A stretch of 64,000 nt of DNA from Erythroxylum novogranatense (taxonomy: Eukaryota; Streptophyta; Magnoliopsida; Malpighiales; Erythroxylaceae). Location of the stretch: positions 10,905,225 through 10,969,224 of the forward strand of contig CM057226.1 of assembly GCA_029891385.1 (NCBI GenBank). Reading direction: 5' to 3'. Positions 11,148-24,324 of the stretch are shown here, piece by piece. The number at the start of each line of letters is the position of its first letter. The stretch's first letter is position 1. The notes beneath the pieces were generated by a model, which worked only from the letters and a program-made list of their open reading frames with translations, made no database searches and had not been told where the DNA came from. The translations under genes and the position numbers were made by a program.

Positions 11148-11990
11148 TGTCCGAGAGTAAAAGCCTTCTGGGAAAATTCCCCCCAAAGATAGTGGGCACA
11201 GACTTCTACCTGCAGGATGAGGTGCGGTGGGTGAAATCCAATCTTACGAAGCACCACTAAGCGCGGCAATTTGACTGGATTTCTCTCTTTGGAGTAGCCT
11301 GCTGGTTTCTATGGTACTAGCGAAACAAAAGTGTGTTTGATCCTGGCTTCGTTTGGCCGGAAGCAGGTGACAAAGCCATTATGGAGTACGTAGAATGGAT
11401 AGAACGGACTAGGGTAATGGAAAGTTGTGTACTTCTAACCCAAGGCCTACCCATGGGCAGGTTAGTTGGGTGGACCAAACCGCCAGAGGATTGGGTTAAA
11501 TTAAACACCGAAGTGGCAATAAAACAAGGCGGAAACATCATTACTGTTGGGGGAATACTTAGAGACTGGCATAGTCAATGGTGCGGTAGGTTTATATAAC
11601 ACATTGCAAGAGGAACCCCACTCACTGCAGAACTCTGGGGAGTCCAATCGGGTCTCATTCTAGCTTAGACATTGGGATATCGACGAGTCATCGTCGAAGT
11701 GGACTCTCTCGAAGTTATAAACTTTTTTTTTCATCCAATACAGTTTTATCTGATGAGCAAATTTTGGTGAAAGGTACCCAAGGACTACTCCAACAAACTT
11801 GGGAGGTGTAGCTGCAGCATGTTCATCGTGAAGGGAACTAGTGTGCGGACCACCTAGCCTCAATCGCAAACCTAGTCAGTCCAGGATTGCATATTCTCCA
11901 GGAGCCTCCGATAATAGTTTTGGAATTAATTCACCGAGACAAGCAAGGCGCATTGTACCGTCGAAATATGAACTATTTAGCTTGTAATTG
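11148..11990 (+). pseudogene. LINE-type RNase H (RVT_3) remnant
   Basis: Begins [11 protein letters not shown], the reverse-transcriptase zinc-binding tail usual in plant L1-type non-LTR elements, then FDWISLFGVACWFLWYWRNKS, and then the RNase H fold: WTKPPEDWVKLNT, GGILRDWHSQWCGRF, LTAELWGVQSGL and VIVEVDSLEVI. The first catalytic Asp (normally LNTDG) is Glu-Val here (LNTEVA). Frameshifts near 11220 and stops at about 11599 and 11667 show it is dead. Similar domains occur in host RNase H-like genes (the At1g65750 type), which I cannot exclude, but the decay and context favour a LINE 3' end. Confidence 0.7.
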
Positions 11991-12699
11991 TTTTTTTATA
12001 GTTTTCTTTCCTTTGTACAAAAAAAATATTAACATTGGGACTGTTTTGGATTTTAAAATTATAAAAAGTCTATGAATTTCATAAAATTATAAAATAGTCT
12101 ATCAATATATTGTGATATATAATTTTAATTTTATTTTAATCATGTCTCAAAAATTATAATAATATAAATTTGAAATAATAACTGTCTCTTTATTTTTATC
12201 AATATTATTTTATATATTCACATATATAAAATGTAACTTTACTATTATAAATAATTTTGGAATTCCTTATTAGTAACAATATTTGTTATCATATATATAA
12301 AAATACACTTTATTTTAATTGATTCTTTTTAGCTTAACTAATTCATGAGTTGATATAAATTTAAACCATTTATTTCAAACTATTAGTAAATGAATATTGT
12401 ACATTTTATTAAAAAGTTTAAATATTTAAAATGAATTATTATTATAATATAATGAATTAGATTTTATTATATAAAATTCATCTATAATAATTATATCTTT
12501 ATTTATTTTTTAATAAGAATAATAAATAAATAAATAGGCACTCCACAATCCACATCTACTCTGCCATTGAGTTGAAGAGCCATGCATCCAATAATAACTT
12601 ATTTCTTTGAATTGCTATAGCTACTTTATAACCAAGAGCACTGCTATCATCCGGAATACTTGCAACATTGTCTTAAGGATTAAAATTTTTATTATTTAC
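11991..12699. other. AT-rich stretch, nothing recognised
   Basis: Runs of TATAAAAT and AATAAATAAATA without an open frame or known motif. Confidence 0.6.
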
Positions 12700-13545
12700 A
12701 TTCTAAAAATCTTTTAAATTGATCTTTCTTATTACATTTGTAGCACTTAAACACTTATTGATTATGATCTATTATGATTTTGGCCCTTACTTGGGCAATG
12801 TCCTTTTAATCTCTCTCTCTTATCATTGATAAGGCTTTAACTTGATGTGAGCTGAATTGCCTATCTTCTTTATTTTTGCATTGACTTTCTTTCTCTAAAA
12901 TTGCAGCTATAACTTCATTGAATACTAGGTAATGTGTAAGAAGAATATTAGTTAATTTGATGATGAGTTGATCGTATGATTTTGAAGTAAAAGTTTGATA
13001 AATTCATGTAACTCTATTTTGTAATCCAAAAAAGTGAGTTGAGAGAATAAAGTAGTCAAATTATTAATGTGCTCTATCACCAAAGTTAATTTTGATATTT
13101 GAAGAGTATAAAAGTTTTTCCTAAGAAAAATTTTATTGTGGAGTGACTTCACCTTGTATAGCTTTGTGAGATGATTTAATATCCCCTTTGTTGTTTTCTT
13201 CTTCTCTATGCTTGACAAAACTTCGTCAACTAAAGCTAGATAAATATTTGCAATTACATTCACTTTCATTTCATTTTGTGTCGTTATTAATAAAGTCCAT
13301 CAGCCTTCTACCAATGGCTGTAAAGCAATTATCTTTTGTAAAAATAACTTTTGTTTCAACTTTCACAATAAGAAATTAATCATGTTGAACTTCTTAAGCT
13401 TCTATTTCACATAAATAATAATTATATATATGAATAGTGCCTAATACTTTCAAAGAATGAATAATATCCAACTTATTTTTGATATAAAGGATCACTTATG
13501 GTGACAATCATAAAACATTCGACAAGACTCTAATACCAATTCTTG
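12700..13545 (-). pseudogene. Copia gag remnant with PBS
   Basis: The minus strand frame 12952-13269 reads LALVDEVLSSIEKKKTTKGI, KLYKVKSLHNKIFLRKNFYTL and VIEHINNLTTLFSQL, the core of the Copia gag (UBN2) domain. Downstream on that strand, at about 12700-12760, is a decayed knuckle (CYKCNKKDQFKRF). Upstream, TGGTATTAGAGTC at 13526-13538 matches the initiator-Met tRNA primer site with two changes, so this is the 5' end of an element whose LTR should lie to the right of 13540. I could not place that LTR's edges, and there is no pol on the left side. Confidence 0.7.
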
Positions 13546-15512
13546 GAATGACTAGGTAAATATAGTAAGGTCATAGCTCAATTAAAATCAGAAGAAATAG
13601 GACTCACAAAATATTATTATAAGTAAAAAAAAAGAGGAGTTACAATTCAAACAATCTCTAACTATATGTTATAAATATTAATCTGTAACTTAGAATATAT
13701 AAGATTGGAATCGTAACAAGTTCTACTCTTGAATGCTTGAATTTGTTTCTTGATACATGAAATAAGAAGATAGATGTGTATTATAGGTGAATCAAACTAA
13801 TCATAATCACACATTTTAATTTGTTATAATTATCACATATTTTATTATTTACTTTTATACTATAGATCGATTACTTATCATCTCAAAAGCAATTTATTTG
13901 AGTGTACTTACATAAGTTCCATATTATTACAATAAGAAAATTTTGGGGTAGATAAAAAAAAAATTTGGGGTGGCTTTTTCTTAAAAACAAAGAGAATATA
14001 CCTCCGCAGTGATGTCGATAGAGTAATTACTTCTATATATGGATTATAATTATAATGCGCAATCATATTAAATTTCTATGGATCATTTAATGGTTGAAGC
14101 GGCTAATGCTGTATATGTGAATCAAACTTACCCTGGCTCTTAACCGGCACCTAAACTCACGCATCAATGATTCTATAAGGAAAATAATATTAATGTTGAA
14201 GAAGTTTCATTCCAAACAGAAGATGGTTAAAAAGATACTGAGACTATAAATTATTATATCCAGCTGCCATTCTTTTCCCCCTTAATTTCCAGTCATGGCA
14301 AGCAAAGTCATTGCGATTTCACCAAATGTCAAAAGCATATTTGAGAAGACCTCAAATTCTACGATAAAATAGGTCGAAAAGCTACTTTTGGCCCAAAAAG
14401 TAGAACCAAACATAATCTTGTTTGAGAAGTGATTGTGCGATCAGTGTAACCAAATCGTTTTCTATTGCACGATATTGGAAAATGGACGACTACTTTTTAC
14501 TCGTCTACAGTATTAGGGCGGTTTTGTTCTTCCTGTGGAATATTTGGACTGGTTTTGCTATTAAAGCACCAATCTTGTGAAAGTGAACAATGTTTCAACA
14601 TTATTTTCAGGTATCATTAGAGCGTGGTCTCTAAGCAAAGCGATTCCTTAGATTAGGGGCCAAGTATTTCTCTTTAAAATATTTGTACATTACATAATAT
14701 GATATGAATGTTACAGTTTAGAGGCGATGTGACTAGAGTCAATATTTCCTAAACGAGGACATAAATATGACTGCATAGGTATTTTAATTTTAAAAAACAA
14801 TATTTTTGTTATTTTTAATGATATTATTTTATACTTTAACATTTTAAAAATAGTATAAGTAGCACTCTAAACTATAACAAAATTAAGTTTTATCAATTCT
14901 TAGTATTTGGATAATTAATTAAGTTTTAACTTATTTAATGTTACAATTGAACAATTTAAACTGAGTAGACACTAAAGTAATTTTATAAACGATTTATGTA
15001 AACATTAATTAAAAGCGTAAACTTTTCATCTCAATATTTTATAAAGGTCTAAAACCGTTATTATTTTATCACTTTTGTATCCTATTTAGTATTTATGATG
15101 CAATAAGTATAATTTTAATAATATTAAAATGTAAAGTGGTATTAAAAATAATAATAACAATAACTTACTCAGACTATAAATGTTAATATGCAAATCAAAC
15201 TTTAATTATGAACAAAATGGATGATATCCTAATACGGACTTAATTAATAAAAGGATAGTATAATTAAGGATAATACGATTACATAAGATTTCAAGCACTC
15301 ATACCACGCCATGCTATTTAGTTTTAGTGAACTAGAGATTAACTTCTGATTATTCTTCGCTGTAATTTTAGTGAACTGCGGTTAATATTTTATTATCCTT
15401 ATTTCATTGCGTGAGTGAACTATCTAGAAACAAGTTTTAATGGTAATCTCCAAGCGGCTTTTCAAACGATATTAAAGTACAAAATTGTGGATTGTTAATT
15501 ATAATGTGATTA
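13546..15512. other. Intergenic or decayed LTR sequence
   Basis: Probably begins with the 5' LTR of the reverse Copia fragment at 12700-13545. No open frame or repeat was recognised. The block near 14330-14450 (AGCTACTTTTGGCC, AAAAAGTAGAACCAAACATA) has wording typical of small plant transposons, but its ends were not found. Confidence 0.4.
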
Positions 15513-15987
15513 CGAGATGCTAAAGTACTGTAGATAACTATTACAAACTCAAGTAAAATCATAATACTATGAACATAGTCGTAATTATGTTCTTTCAATT
15601 TAAAATTGGTGTTATGAAAATGGACATGTTATTTGATTTTTATCTTTACCACCTATACTTGATTATCACTGATGTGCATTTTGAATCTAGCATTAGTTAT
15701 CATGTACTAACTATTTTTCACGCATGTTAATTTGTATCTGTAATTGTCGATTGTAACATCACTTCAAACAAAGTTTCATACATAGAGACCACTTCCAACG
15801 ACATAACTAAGCATAAGAAGCAAAGTTAACTGAAAAAAGATACAAAAATATGTAATAGCAAAGTAATAAGTCATAGTTGTCGTGGTCAGATACACAAGAT
15901 GATAAGCCAATTTGATCAAGATGCTCAACTAGGACGTCTCTTATTTCTGGCACAAGCTTTCCGGAGATTTCTGTCACGAACACTAGC
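15513..15987. repeat. Segmental duplication copy 2, left part
   Basis: Matches 1890-2351, the 3' flank and stop codon of the peptide gene. It stops one base beyond the stop triplet CTA, where truncated LTR sequence of element F begins. The matching sequence resumes at 24325. About 126 bp of the second peptide gene (matching 2352-2477) are missing between the two parts. Confidence 0.85.
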
Positions 15988-17447
15988 TTATAATTATGAG
16001 ATTTATATTGCATCTATGTATTATTCTTAAAATGTTCCTAGTCATTGTTCTATTAAGATTGGACATTAATAGAACGTAAAAAGACTAGCACATGTTTTGT
16101 TTTTCCTTATGAAGGAAGTAGTTGATCTCATAAGCTAAAGTATGGAGATACTTAAACAAACGTGTGGGTCTTCTTTGAAACAAGTTCATCTGAACAGACC
16201 GATATGAGAAATCCATTTGGAACATTACTTGTATCTCTATGGAATTCTCATTGTGATGATTGTATAAGTAATCGTTTGACTTGAGATCATCAAAGTTATC
16301 TTGTATGGGGATTGTTATGTTTTGATACTACTCATGATCTATAAAGGTCGTTTAAACGGTAGTCATTGGATATAGCATAAGCGTATGGAGATAGTTGAAT
16401 GATTAAGATATGATTCATCACCCTAAAGTAATTAGGGAGAATGTTCCGTTGTTCTCGATTAATATTGATTCGGGAAATCCTTGGCCAAGGTGGAATGATA
16501 TTTTGTGAACAGTTTGCAAATATCATTAATTGAATCAATAGCTAATGGCGGAGAACTAATATAATTAGACTCAAAATATAGTAGACATTAATTCCATGCT
16601 CTATGTCTAATTGGAACATTAGTTGATGAAAGGATTGAATTATACGGAAAAATCATGCACGGAAAGGTTAGTCGAAACCACTTTGACATTCCTGAATATT
16701 TGGGTGGTCATGATACGTTGCTTGACGTCAATCTTGATCTATGATTATAAATTGTTTAATTGGAGAATTAAAGATAAATTAAAAGGAGTTTTAATTTATC
16801 TAATTATAATTATGAATTATAATTATAATTTATAATCATTGCCAACATATTTGGGAACCTAATGGGTCACACATATAGAATGGGTTAAAGAGAGCAAAAT
16901 TAATTTAATCAAGTTGAACTTAATTGTAAAGTTTGAGAAACTTTATAATTAAATATGAGATATTTAATAAATAAGGATCAATATAAGATATTGAATCACA
17001 TTTGGGCATATTTGGTATTTAATTAGAATTATTTGTAATTCTAATTAAAGTTTAATTGAAATTAGTATTTGATTTTAATTAAATTACCCAAACGTCCAAA
17101 GCTTATTATAAATAGGCTTAAGCTCAATGTAACTAGCACTTCATGCTTAACCCTCTCTATAAAAGTTAGAGAGTTCTCTCAACTAATTCTGTAGATACCG
17201 TTAGAGGCTGAACACTTGTGCGGCTACGGTGGTTGAGACAGATCGGTTTCGGAAACGGTTCGAGAGATGCATCAAGACAAAGATTAAGCTTCGGAATAAG
17301 GTACGAATTAAATTCTGCTTTATTATGTTTCGTGTTAATCATTTTATAGAATAAATAGATCTTAATTTTCGGGAAATCAAAAGTCACGAAAAAGTTTCGT
17401 GATTATTCCGCTGCGATCGGATTAAATCTGGATCTGATTTCCCAACA
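15988..17447 (+). repeat. 5' LTR of Copia F, truncated
   Basis: Starts at TTATAATTATGAG, which corresponds to 22862 in the 3' LTR, so the first 144 bases are missing. It ends CCCAACA. Confidence 0.9.
17107..17114 (+). promoter_or_regulatory. LTR promoter TATA box of Copia F
   Basis: TATAAATA followed by GGCTTAAGCT. The same box is at 23984-23991 in the 3' LTR. Confidence 0.6.
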
Positions 17448-17448
17448 G

Positions 17449-17461
17449 TGGTATCATAGCA
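17449..17461 (+). other. Primer binding site of Copia F
   Basis: TGGTATCATAGCA, one base away from the usual initiator-Met tRNA complement TGGTATCAGAGCA, two bases after the LTR end. Confidence 0.85.
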
Positions 17462-18375
17462 GAATTTATTTCTATAATTTGATTAATTTGCTTGCTTATT
17501 ATTGATCGAAAATTTGGAATTGACTTTACCCTAGATAATCTGAAAAGTTCAGATTAAGAATATTAAGAAGTCTAAGTATTGGCGACTGGATTAAGGGTTT
17601 GCTAAACTGACTATACGTTTGGATTGGAGACCTGGGGTTTCGTGATTTTTATTGCGGTGGGTTTCCTTCTGGTTTGCGTTTTGTGGCTAGTGAAATCCAG
17701 ACACACCCAGATCTGGAAAGGCAAAAACCCAGATCAGTGATTGGTTGGTAGTTGCGTTTGTTTGCGCGCGATTCCATGAGATGGGATCGACGAGTTAAGC
17801 AAAGAGGAAGAGCTTTAGTGGTTGGATCTGGCGATTGCGATGTGGCAGTTTGTGTTTCTGGTAAAACTCGATAGATTTTAGGTTTGGTTGTTGTGAACTG
17901 CCTGATTATCGAACCCTTAGAAATAGTTTTGGGAAAGTTATTTAAAAAAAAAAAAAACCCGAAGCCGTTTGATTTGTGAAACCCAGAATCTAGATATTCA
18001 CAATAAAAGGGATAAGATGCAGCACGCCACTGGAGCACAAACGTTGGACGTGAGGGAAGCAGTCGTGGGAAGGAGTTACTGAGTTTTAAGAAACGTGAAT
18101 AGTGGTGATGACCATAACCTTTAATTGTCCCATCATAAACAGTAGATAGGAAAAGTATCTGCGGAGATAATAAGAATAGGCTTGGATGGGTGTTTTTGAT
18201 TGGTTGAAAATTGTTTTCAAAAGGGTAAATTTTATTAGGTATATTTTGAGATTTAATTTAATTTAATTTTAAATATGTTGAATTATTAAATTAAATTAAT
18301 TATCAAATTAATTCAAAATTAACATAATTATTTTCTTAATTTGATTAAGATTAATAATTATATTGATTCCTAATT

Positions 18376-18680
18376 AATTTTAGAAAAGTTGTTTCTAAAA
18401 TTAGAATTAATTAGTTTCAATTAGATTGAAATTAATTAATTAAAATTATTTTAAAATTAGAATTAATTAGATTGAAATTAATTAATTAGACAAGTTGTTT
18501 CTAAAATTAGAATTAATTATTTTCAATTAGATTGAAATTAATTAATTAGAAAAGTTGTTTATAAAATTAGAATTAATTAGTTTCAATTAGATTGAAATTA
18601 ATTAATTAATTAGAAAAGTTATTTCTAAAATGAGAATTAATTAGTTTCAATATGATTGAAATTAATTAATTAGACTTCTT
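18376..18680 (+). repeat. ~62-bp AT-rich tandem repeat
   Basis: Four to five imperfect units with TTAGAAAAGTTGTTTCTAAA and TTTCAATTAGATTGAAATTA. Each unit contains inverted repeats such as CAATTAGATTGA and AATTAATTAATT. Confidence 0.85.
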
Positions 18681-19455
18681 AAAATTAGGAAAATGTTTTC
18701 TCAAATAATTAAGAAAGTTGTTTCTTAATTAAATTTATTTATTTCAATTTGATTGAGATAAATTAAAATTAGAATTTTATTTGTTTAGAGAATTAGTATT
18801 TAATTTATTTAGAAATTGTTTCTTTATTTATGAATAATAAGTTTCTTGATTTTTAGATAAAGTATTTTCTTGATTAAATTTTGAAAAGTGTTTTCATTTA
18901 TTAATTAAGAAAATGTGCTTTCTTTAATATTTTGAAAATAGTTTTCTAACTTATTAAAGAAAGGTTTTCTAATTAGTCAAGAAATAAATCTCTAAATAAA
19001 TAACATATAATAACTTTCTTCATTAAATTTAAAAATGTTTTATTTAATTTTGAAAGTAGTTTCCTTTTAATATTAGAAAATAGTTTTCTAAATAAGGGAT
19101 AGTAATTTTAATGAGATTAGAAATAGTGATTTCTAATTAGATTAGAAATAGTTTTCTAATTGGATTAGAATATGTTACTTATATAATTTTGAAAAGAAGT
19201 TTTCTAAATTATAATAAGTAAGAAGAATAATTAATTGAAAATTGTTTTCAATTAAATTATTATTAAAGGAGTAAAAAAAGGAAATAGTTTCCAATTGGAT
19301 TTGAAAATTGTTCTCAAATCAAATTAAATTTCTATTTGGAATAGGAATTTAAATTATTTAGGAATCAATTGTTTTAATCTAATTTAATTTTTCCAAGTTG
19401 GAAATGTTATTTTAGATTATGAAGATCAATAACTAGAATCAAACGAAGCTTGATG

Positions 19456-19688
19456 TTTTATGCATATAATTTGATTATGAGTGCATAAGTTGCATACTTT
19501 ATTTATATGGTTGTATATATATTGGATGCATATTTTATGCATATAATTTGATTATGAGTGCATAAGTTGCATACTTTATTTATATGGTTGATATATATAT
19601 TGGATGCATATTTTATGCATATAATTTGATTATGAGTGCATAAGTTGCATACTTTATTTATATGGTTGATATATATATTGGATGCATG
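19456..19688 (+). repeat. Three 77-78-bp tandem repeats
   Basis: TTTTATGCATATAATTTGAT begins at 19456, 19533 and 19611. Units are nearly identical, which implies recent expansion within an otherwise decayed element. Confidence 0.95.
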
Positions 19689-22439
19689 ATAAATTGTATG
19701 TTTTATGTGTGTGATATTTTACATGCAATTTATGTTTGATGAGACATATGAAATTAAAACCCCTCGTTAAAATATTAAGTGCACGTTAAGAACGTGATTG
19801 ATGCCTTCCATTGTTATAAGAATAAAGCAGAGTTTTGTTTATTGTAAGGCTTATTGAGCAAACTCAATGCCTCTTTAACCCGAATATGTTTAGTCTTATA
19901 ATAATGGGTTTTACTTAACTAAATTTGTGTGATTTGGATGAGCAAACTCATGATCACATGAATTTAGAAGCAAGGTTAGGAATGACATATAAGATATGTT
20001 ATGGCAAGAGTTGTTACCTAACGGATCTAGGAGTCACATGAGATATGATTGATAAAGTTGTTATCTACCTAATTTAAGTATAGTTGGTTTGTTGAGCAAA
20101 CTCAAGGTCAACTATACTTGAATGGGATCCTAGCCCACTAGAAAGATTAGAGTAATCTTTTCGAATAGTAGTGAGGGCTATTATTTCAAATAAAATAGTG
20201 GGAGTAACCAAATGCATGATTAAAGTCCTAATCTTATTTGGTAGTCATGGCATATAATTGATTACTTGTTTTTCTTACATTTATATTTTGTTCTTAGTAG
20301 AATTCACCAGTTGATACTAAGTTAGTGAACTCAAATTCTTGGACATAGGATATGTTTGAGAAGTGTTCTCAAAAGTTAGAAAGAAAATTGTATGTTCATT
20401 ATGCAATTTTGCTATATTCCCTATTGAGGATATGGTGATAGAAGTTGTAGAGATATGTCAAAATCATAACGATGACAAAATGTATTGACATTTTGAGTTG
20501 ACTAATGTCTCGTAAACTTTGATGATGACATGTAAGATGTATGTCAACACCATGATAGCAAAATGCAAGGGGTTGCATGGAGGAAGGTTGAAAGGTATAG
20601 TACCTTGTTGGAATTGTTCCACTTAATTTATCCTACTAAAAGCATAAGTATAGGCTACAATTAAAGGCTTTGCTATAGTATGTCAACAGTTGTCATAAGA
20701 AGAAAATGATTGCATTATTTTTCTTGCCTTTATGTGATATGATATAGATCATATGTATTTCTAATTCATGCTTAGGAGTATTTGATACTGAATTTAGATC
20801 CAACATTATTGTAATGTTCAAAGCATGATTATAAATAGATTGTTAAATAAAAATAGTCGATCCAAGTTTATGCAAATAGTTTGTATATGTATTGGATCAA
20901 AAGAGATTTATATTTAAACATAAATGGCAAGAATTAAAAGTTGGATAACCGAGATAATCCTTTTATGCCATGTTGGTTAAATCAATAGAACGAAATCAAT
21001 AGAACGAGAATCATAAAGTTACATACTAGGATATGTGTATCCTTTTGATTATGAATCGTATGGAACTTGTGAAACTTGTAAAGTTGAAAAATAACCAGAT
21101 CAACCTTTGATGAAAGGATGATGATGGTATTGAATTGTTAAATTTTATACATGTGATGTATTGGATGGAATAACAATTCATAAAGGATAATATTTTATTT
21201 TATTTTATTACTAATGACTTTATGTGATATAATCATATGTATTAAATAAAATGATGATTTAAATTTTGAAAAGTTTAAATTATTTAAATCTAAGTAGAAA
21301 TTAAGCATTGAGAATGCTGAAGCACATCGATGAGATCGTTGTGTTAAGTTTTAAATTTTTGGTTATTTATAGGGAATGAGATTCTTTAGTGAATTCCTTC
21401 ACAATTAAATTCATAAGTGTATGAATTTATGTAAGGAGTAAAATACAATATGAGATATTGTATGATGCAAGAGTATTTCTTTTATAACAATGCCTGGTAC
21501 AATGACTTACCTTCTATAGTTCCAGTTGAATCAATTAGCTAGATTTCATATTAGATATGAAATGTTAAGTCTTTGAAATAGTTAAAGCTAATGATTTTAA
21601 AGATGTGATGCTTAGTTGAAGCATATATTATCCATTTAGTTTAGAACTAAATTGAGTAATAAAAGGTTATGATATATCTAAAAGGGTTGGATATAATCTT
21701 ACAGACCCATTGAACAAATTGTTTGATTCAATGTATACTTATAAGAGAATAGTTCTCAAGATAAGTAGTGGGAGTAAGAAGGAATTTGGAAGGTTCAAAT
21801 CTCATGACTATACATCTAATTAGAACTAATGTCTTTAATGATACATTTGATGTATAGTTGAAAGGCTACGAGATATTGAAAGATTCACTTTCATGATGAA
21901 TTCAAAGAGTTTGTTTTGGAAATGATTGTGAATTTATCACTTCTATAAGAAGGTTAGTGGGAGTATAGTTGTCGTCTTTAGTGGGAGTATGTAGAGACAT
22001 ATTGCTCATAGAGAACAACAATTCTAATTTTTCAATTGTTGAACATATAATAGTCTAAGAACAACTCTTGTTGGATATGGAAAGGTAGCAACTTAATTTA
22101 TGAATTAAATCTATAGAGATAGATTGGACGTTGTTAACTTGTTCTAAGTCCAAGTACGTAGATAATGTACTAAAGATGTTTAGTATTTGAGATATCAGAT
22201 ACTTGGGAAGTATCAAAGATATCCATTACTCTATGTTTGAGTTGATATTTGAGTTCAAGATGAAAAGGATATAACTTTAGAAGCAAATCCTAATTAAGGT
22301 TTATTTACTTAGAACAATATCATTTAGGATTGGAAAGGTTCCAACGTAGCAATGGTTGCTAATTAAGCCATAATACATTTGTCATTTAGTTGAAATGATT
22401 AATTGGATCAACAAGTTCTTTAGTGAACTTAATAAAGTT

Positions 22440-22636
22440 TTTTTGCATTGTTCAAGATAGCAATGTACTGCAAAGCATTAGAGCCATTAGGCATGCATAA
22501 GGAGCTAAGGTCTCATCAAAGATCCAAGAATGTGTTTAGGCAAATGTTCTTAATTATGATGATAATTAAGATAGGAGTTGCAAGATTTAAGCAAGTGCTC
22601 ACTATAGAGAATCATGTAGAATTCTCTCATTAAGCC
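22440..22636 (+). pseudogene. Copia F RNase H C-terminal remnant
   Basis: The frame around ELRSHQRSKNVFR and IENHVEFSH matches the Copia RNase H end (usual form KEPRSHQRSKHILRR followed by an I.E.N..D segment). It is preceded by WINKFFSEL-like sequence about 22412-22440. This is the clearest coding trace in the element and sits about 80 bp from the PPT, as expected for the pol end. Confidence 0.7.
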
Positions 22637-22717
22637 ACTACTTCAATAGTAGAATAATCGTCATATGATGATATGGTATTAGATACATAAACGATTGGCT
22701 TAGTGCAAGTGGGAGAT

Positions 22718-24324
22718 TGTTGGTTTATGCCCTACAGCCAATCGATTTGGTTGTAGTTTAATGACAAATTATTTAAAGGCATTCTTTATCTTGTACATGT
22801 TTAGATGTATATGATAAAGTCCATGGGATAATTATACATTGCAAATGAAATTATAATAAGATTATAATTATGAGGTTCATATTGCATCTATGTATTATTC
22901 CTAAAATGTTCCTAGTCATTGTTCTATTAAGATTGGACATTAATAGAACGTAAAAAGATTAGCACACGTTTTGTTTTTCCTTATGAAGGAAGTAGTTGAT
23001 CTCATAAGCTAAAGTATGGAGATACTTAAACAAACGTGTGAGTGCTTGCTAGAGAACAAGTTTACTGAACAGACCCGATATGAGAAATCCATTTGGAACA
23101 TTACTTGTATCTCTATGGAATTCTCATTGTGATGATTGTATAAGTGATCGTTTGACTTGAGATCATCAAAGTTATCTTGTATGGGGATTGTTATGTTTTG
23201 ATACTACTCGTGATCTATAAAGGTCGTTTAAACGGTAGTCATTGGATATAGCATGAACTGTATGGGGATAGTTGAATGATTAAGATAGGATTCATCACCC
23301 TAAAGTAATTAGGGAGAATGTTCCGTTGTTCTCGATTAATATTGATTCGGGAAATCCTTGGCCAAGGTGGAATGATATTTTGTGAACAGTTTACAAATAT
23401 CATTAATTGAATCAATAGCTAATGGCGAAGAACTAATATAATTAGACTCAAAATAGAGTAGACATTAATTCCATACTCTATGTCTAATTGGAACATTAGT
23501 TGATGAAAGGATTGAATTATACAGAAAAATCATGCACGGAAAGGTTAGTCGAAACCACTTTGACATTCCTGAATATTTGAGTGGTCATAATACGTTGCTA
23601 GACGTCAATCTTGATCTATGATTATAAATTGTTTAATTGGAGAATTAAAGATAAATTAAAAGGAGTTTTAATTTATCTAATTATAATTATGAATTATAAT
23701 TATAATTTATAATCATTGCCAACATATTTGAGAACCTAATGGGTCACACATATAGAATGGGTTGAAGAGAGCAAAATTAATTTAATTAAGTTAGACTTGA
23801 TTGTAAAGTTTGAGAAACTTTATAATTAAATATGAGATATTTAATAAATAAGGATCAATATAAGATATTGAATCACGTTTGGGCATATTTGGTATTTAAT
23901 TAGAATTATTTGTAATTCTAATTAAAGTTTAATTGAAATTAGTATTTAATTTTAATTAAATTACCCAAACGTCCAAAGCTTATTATAAATAGGCTTAAGC
24001 TTAATGTAGCTAGCACTTCATGCTTAACCCTCTCTGTAAAAGTTACAGAGTTCTCTCAACTCATTCTATGGATACCGTTAGAGGCTGGACACTTGTGCGG
24101 CTACGGTAGTTGAGACAGATCGGTTTCGGAAACAGTTCGAGAGATGCATCAAGACAAAGATCGAGCTTCGGAATAAGGTACGAATTAAATTCTGCTTTAT
24201 TATGTTTCGTGTTAATCATTTTATAGAATAAATAGATCTTGGTTTTCGGGAAATCAAAAGTCACAAAAAAGTTTCGTGATTATTCCGCTACGATCGGATT
24301 AGATCCGGATCCGATTTCCCAACA
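22718..24324 (+). repeat. 3' LTR of Copia F, complete (1607 bp)
   Basis: Begins TGTTGG right after the PPT AGTGGGAGATT and ends CCAACA. The LTR carries the promoter TATAAATA at 23984 and ends inside the truncated peptide gene. Confidence 0.9.

Larger units (their letters stand above)
15988..24324 (+). mobile_element. Copia element F, degenerate, in a peptide gene
   Basis: 5' LTR 15988-17447 (first 144 bases deleted), initiator-Met PBS at 17449, internal region 17448-22717, PPT AAGTGGGAGATT before 22718, and 3' LTR 22718-24324 (TGTTGG...CCAACA). The interior has no long open frame and only traces of pol. Over the first ~118 aligned LTR bases I count five differences, all transitions. The 3' side is flanked by GTAAT, which is the target sequence in the intact copy (2477-2481). 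The 5' TSD is lost in a deletion. Tandem repeats at 18376-18680 and 19456-19688 expand the leader. Confidence 0.9.

Noticed and set aside
14280..14460. MITE-like wording near 14330-14450
   Set aside because: No terminal inverted repeats or TSD could be found.
17649..18038. 129-codon minus-strand frame in the leader of Copia F
   Set aside because: Antisense to the element, poly-F run, no domain; chance frame in an untranslated leader.
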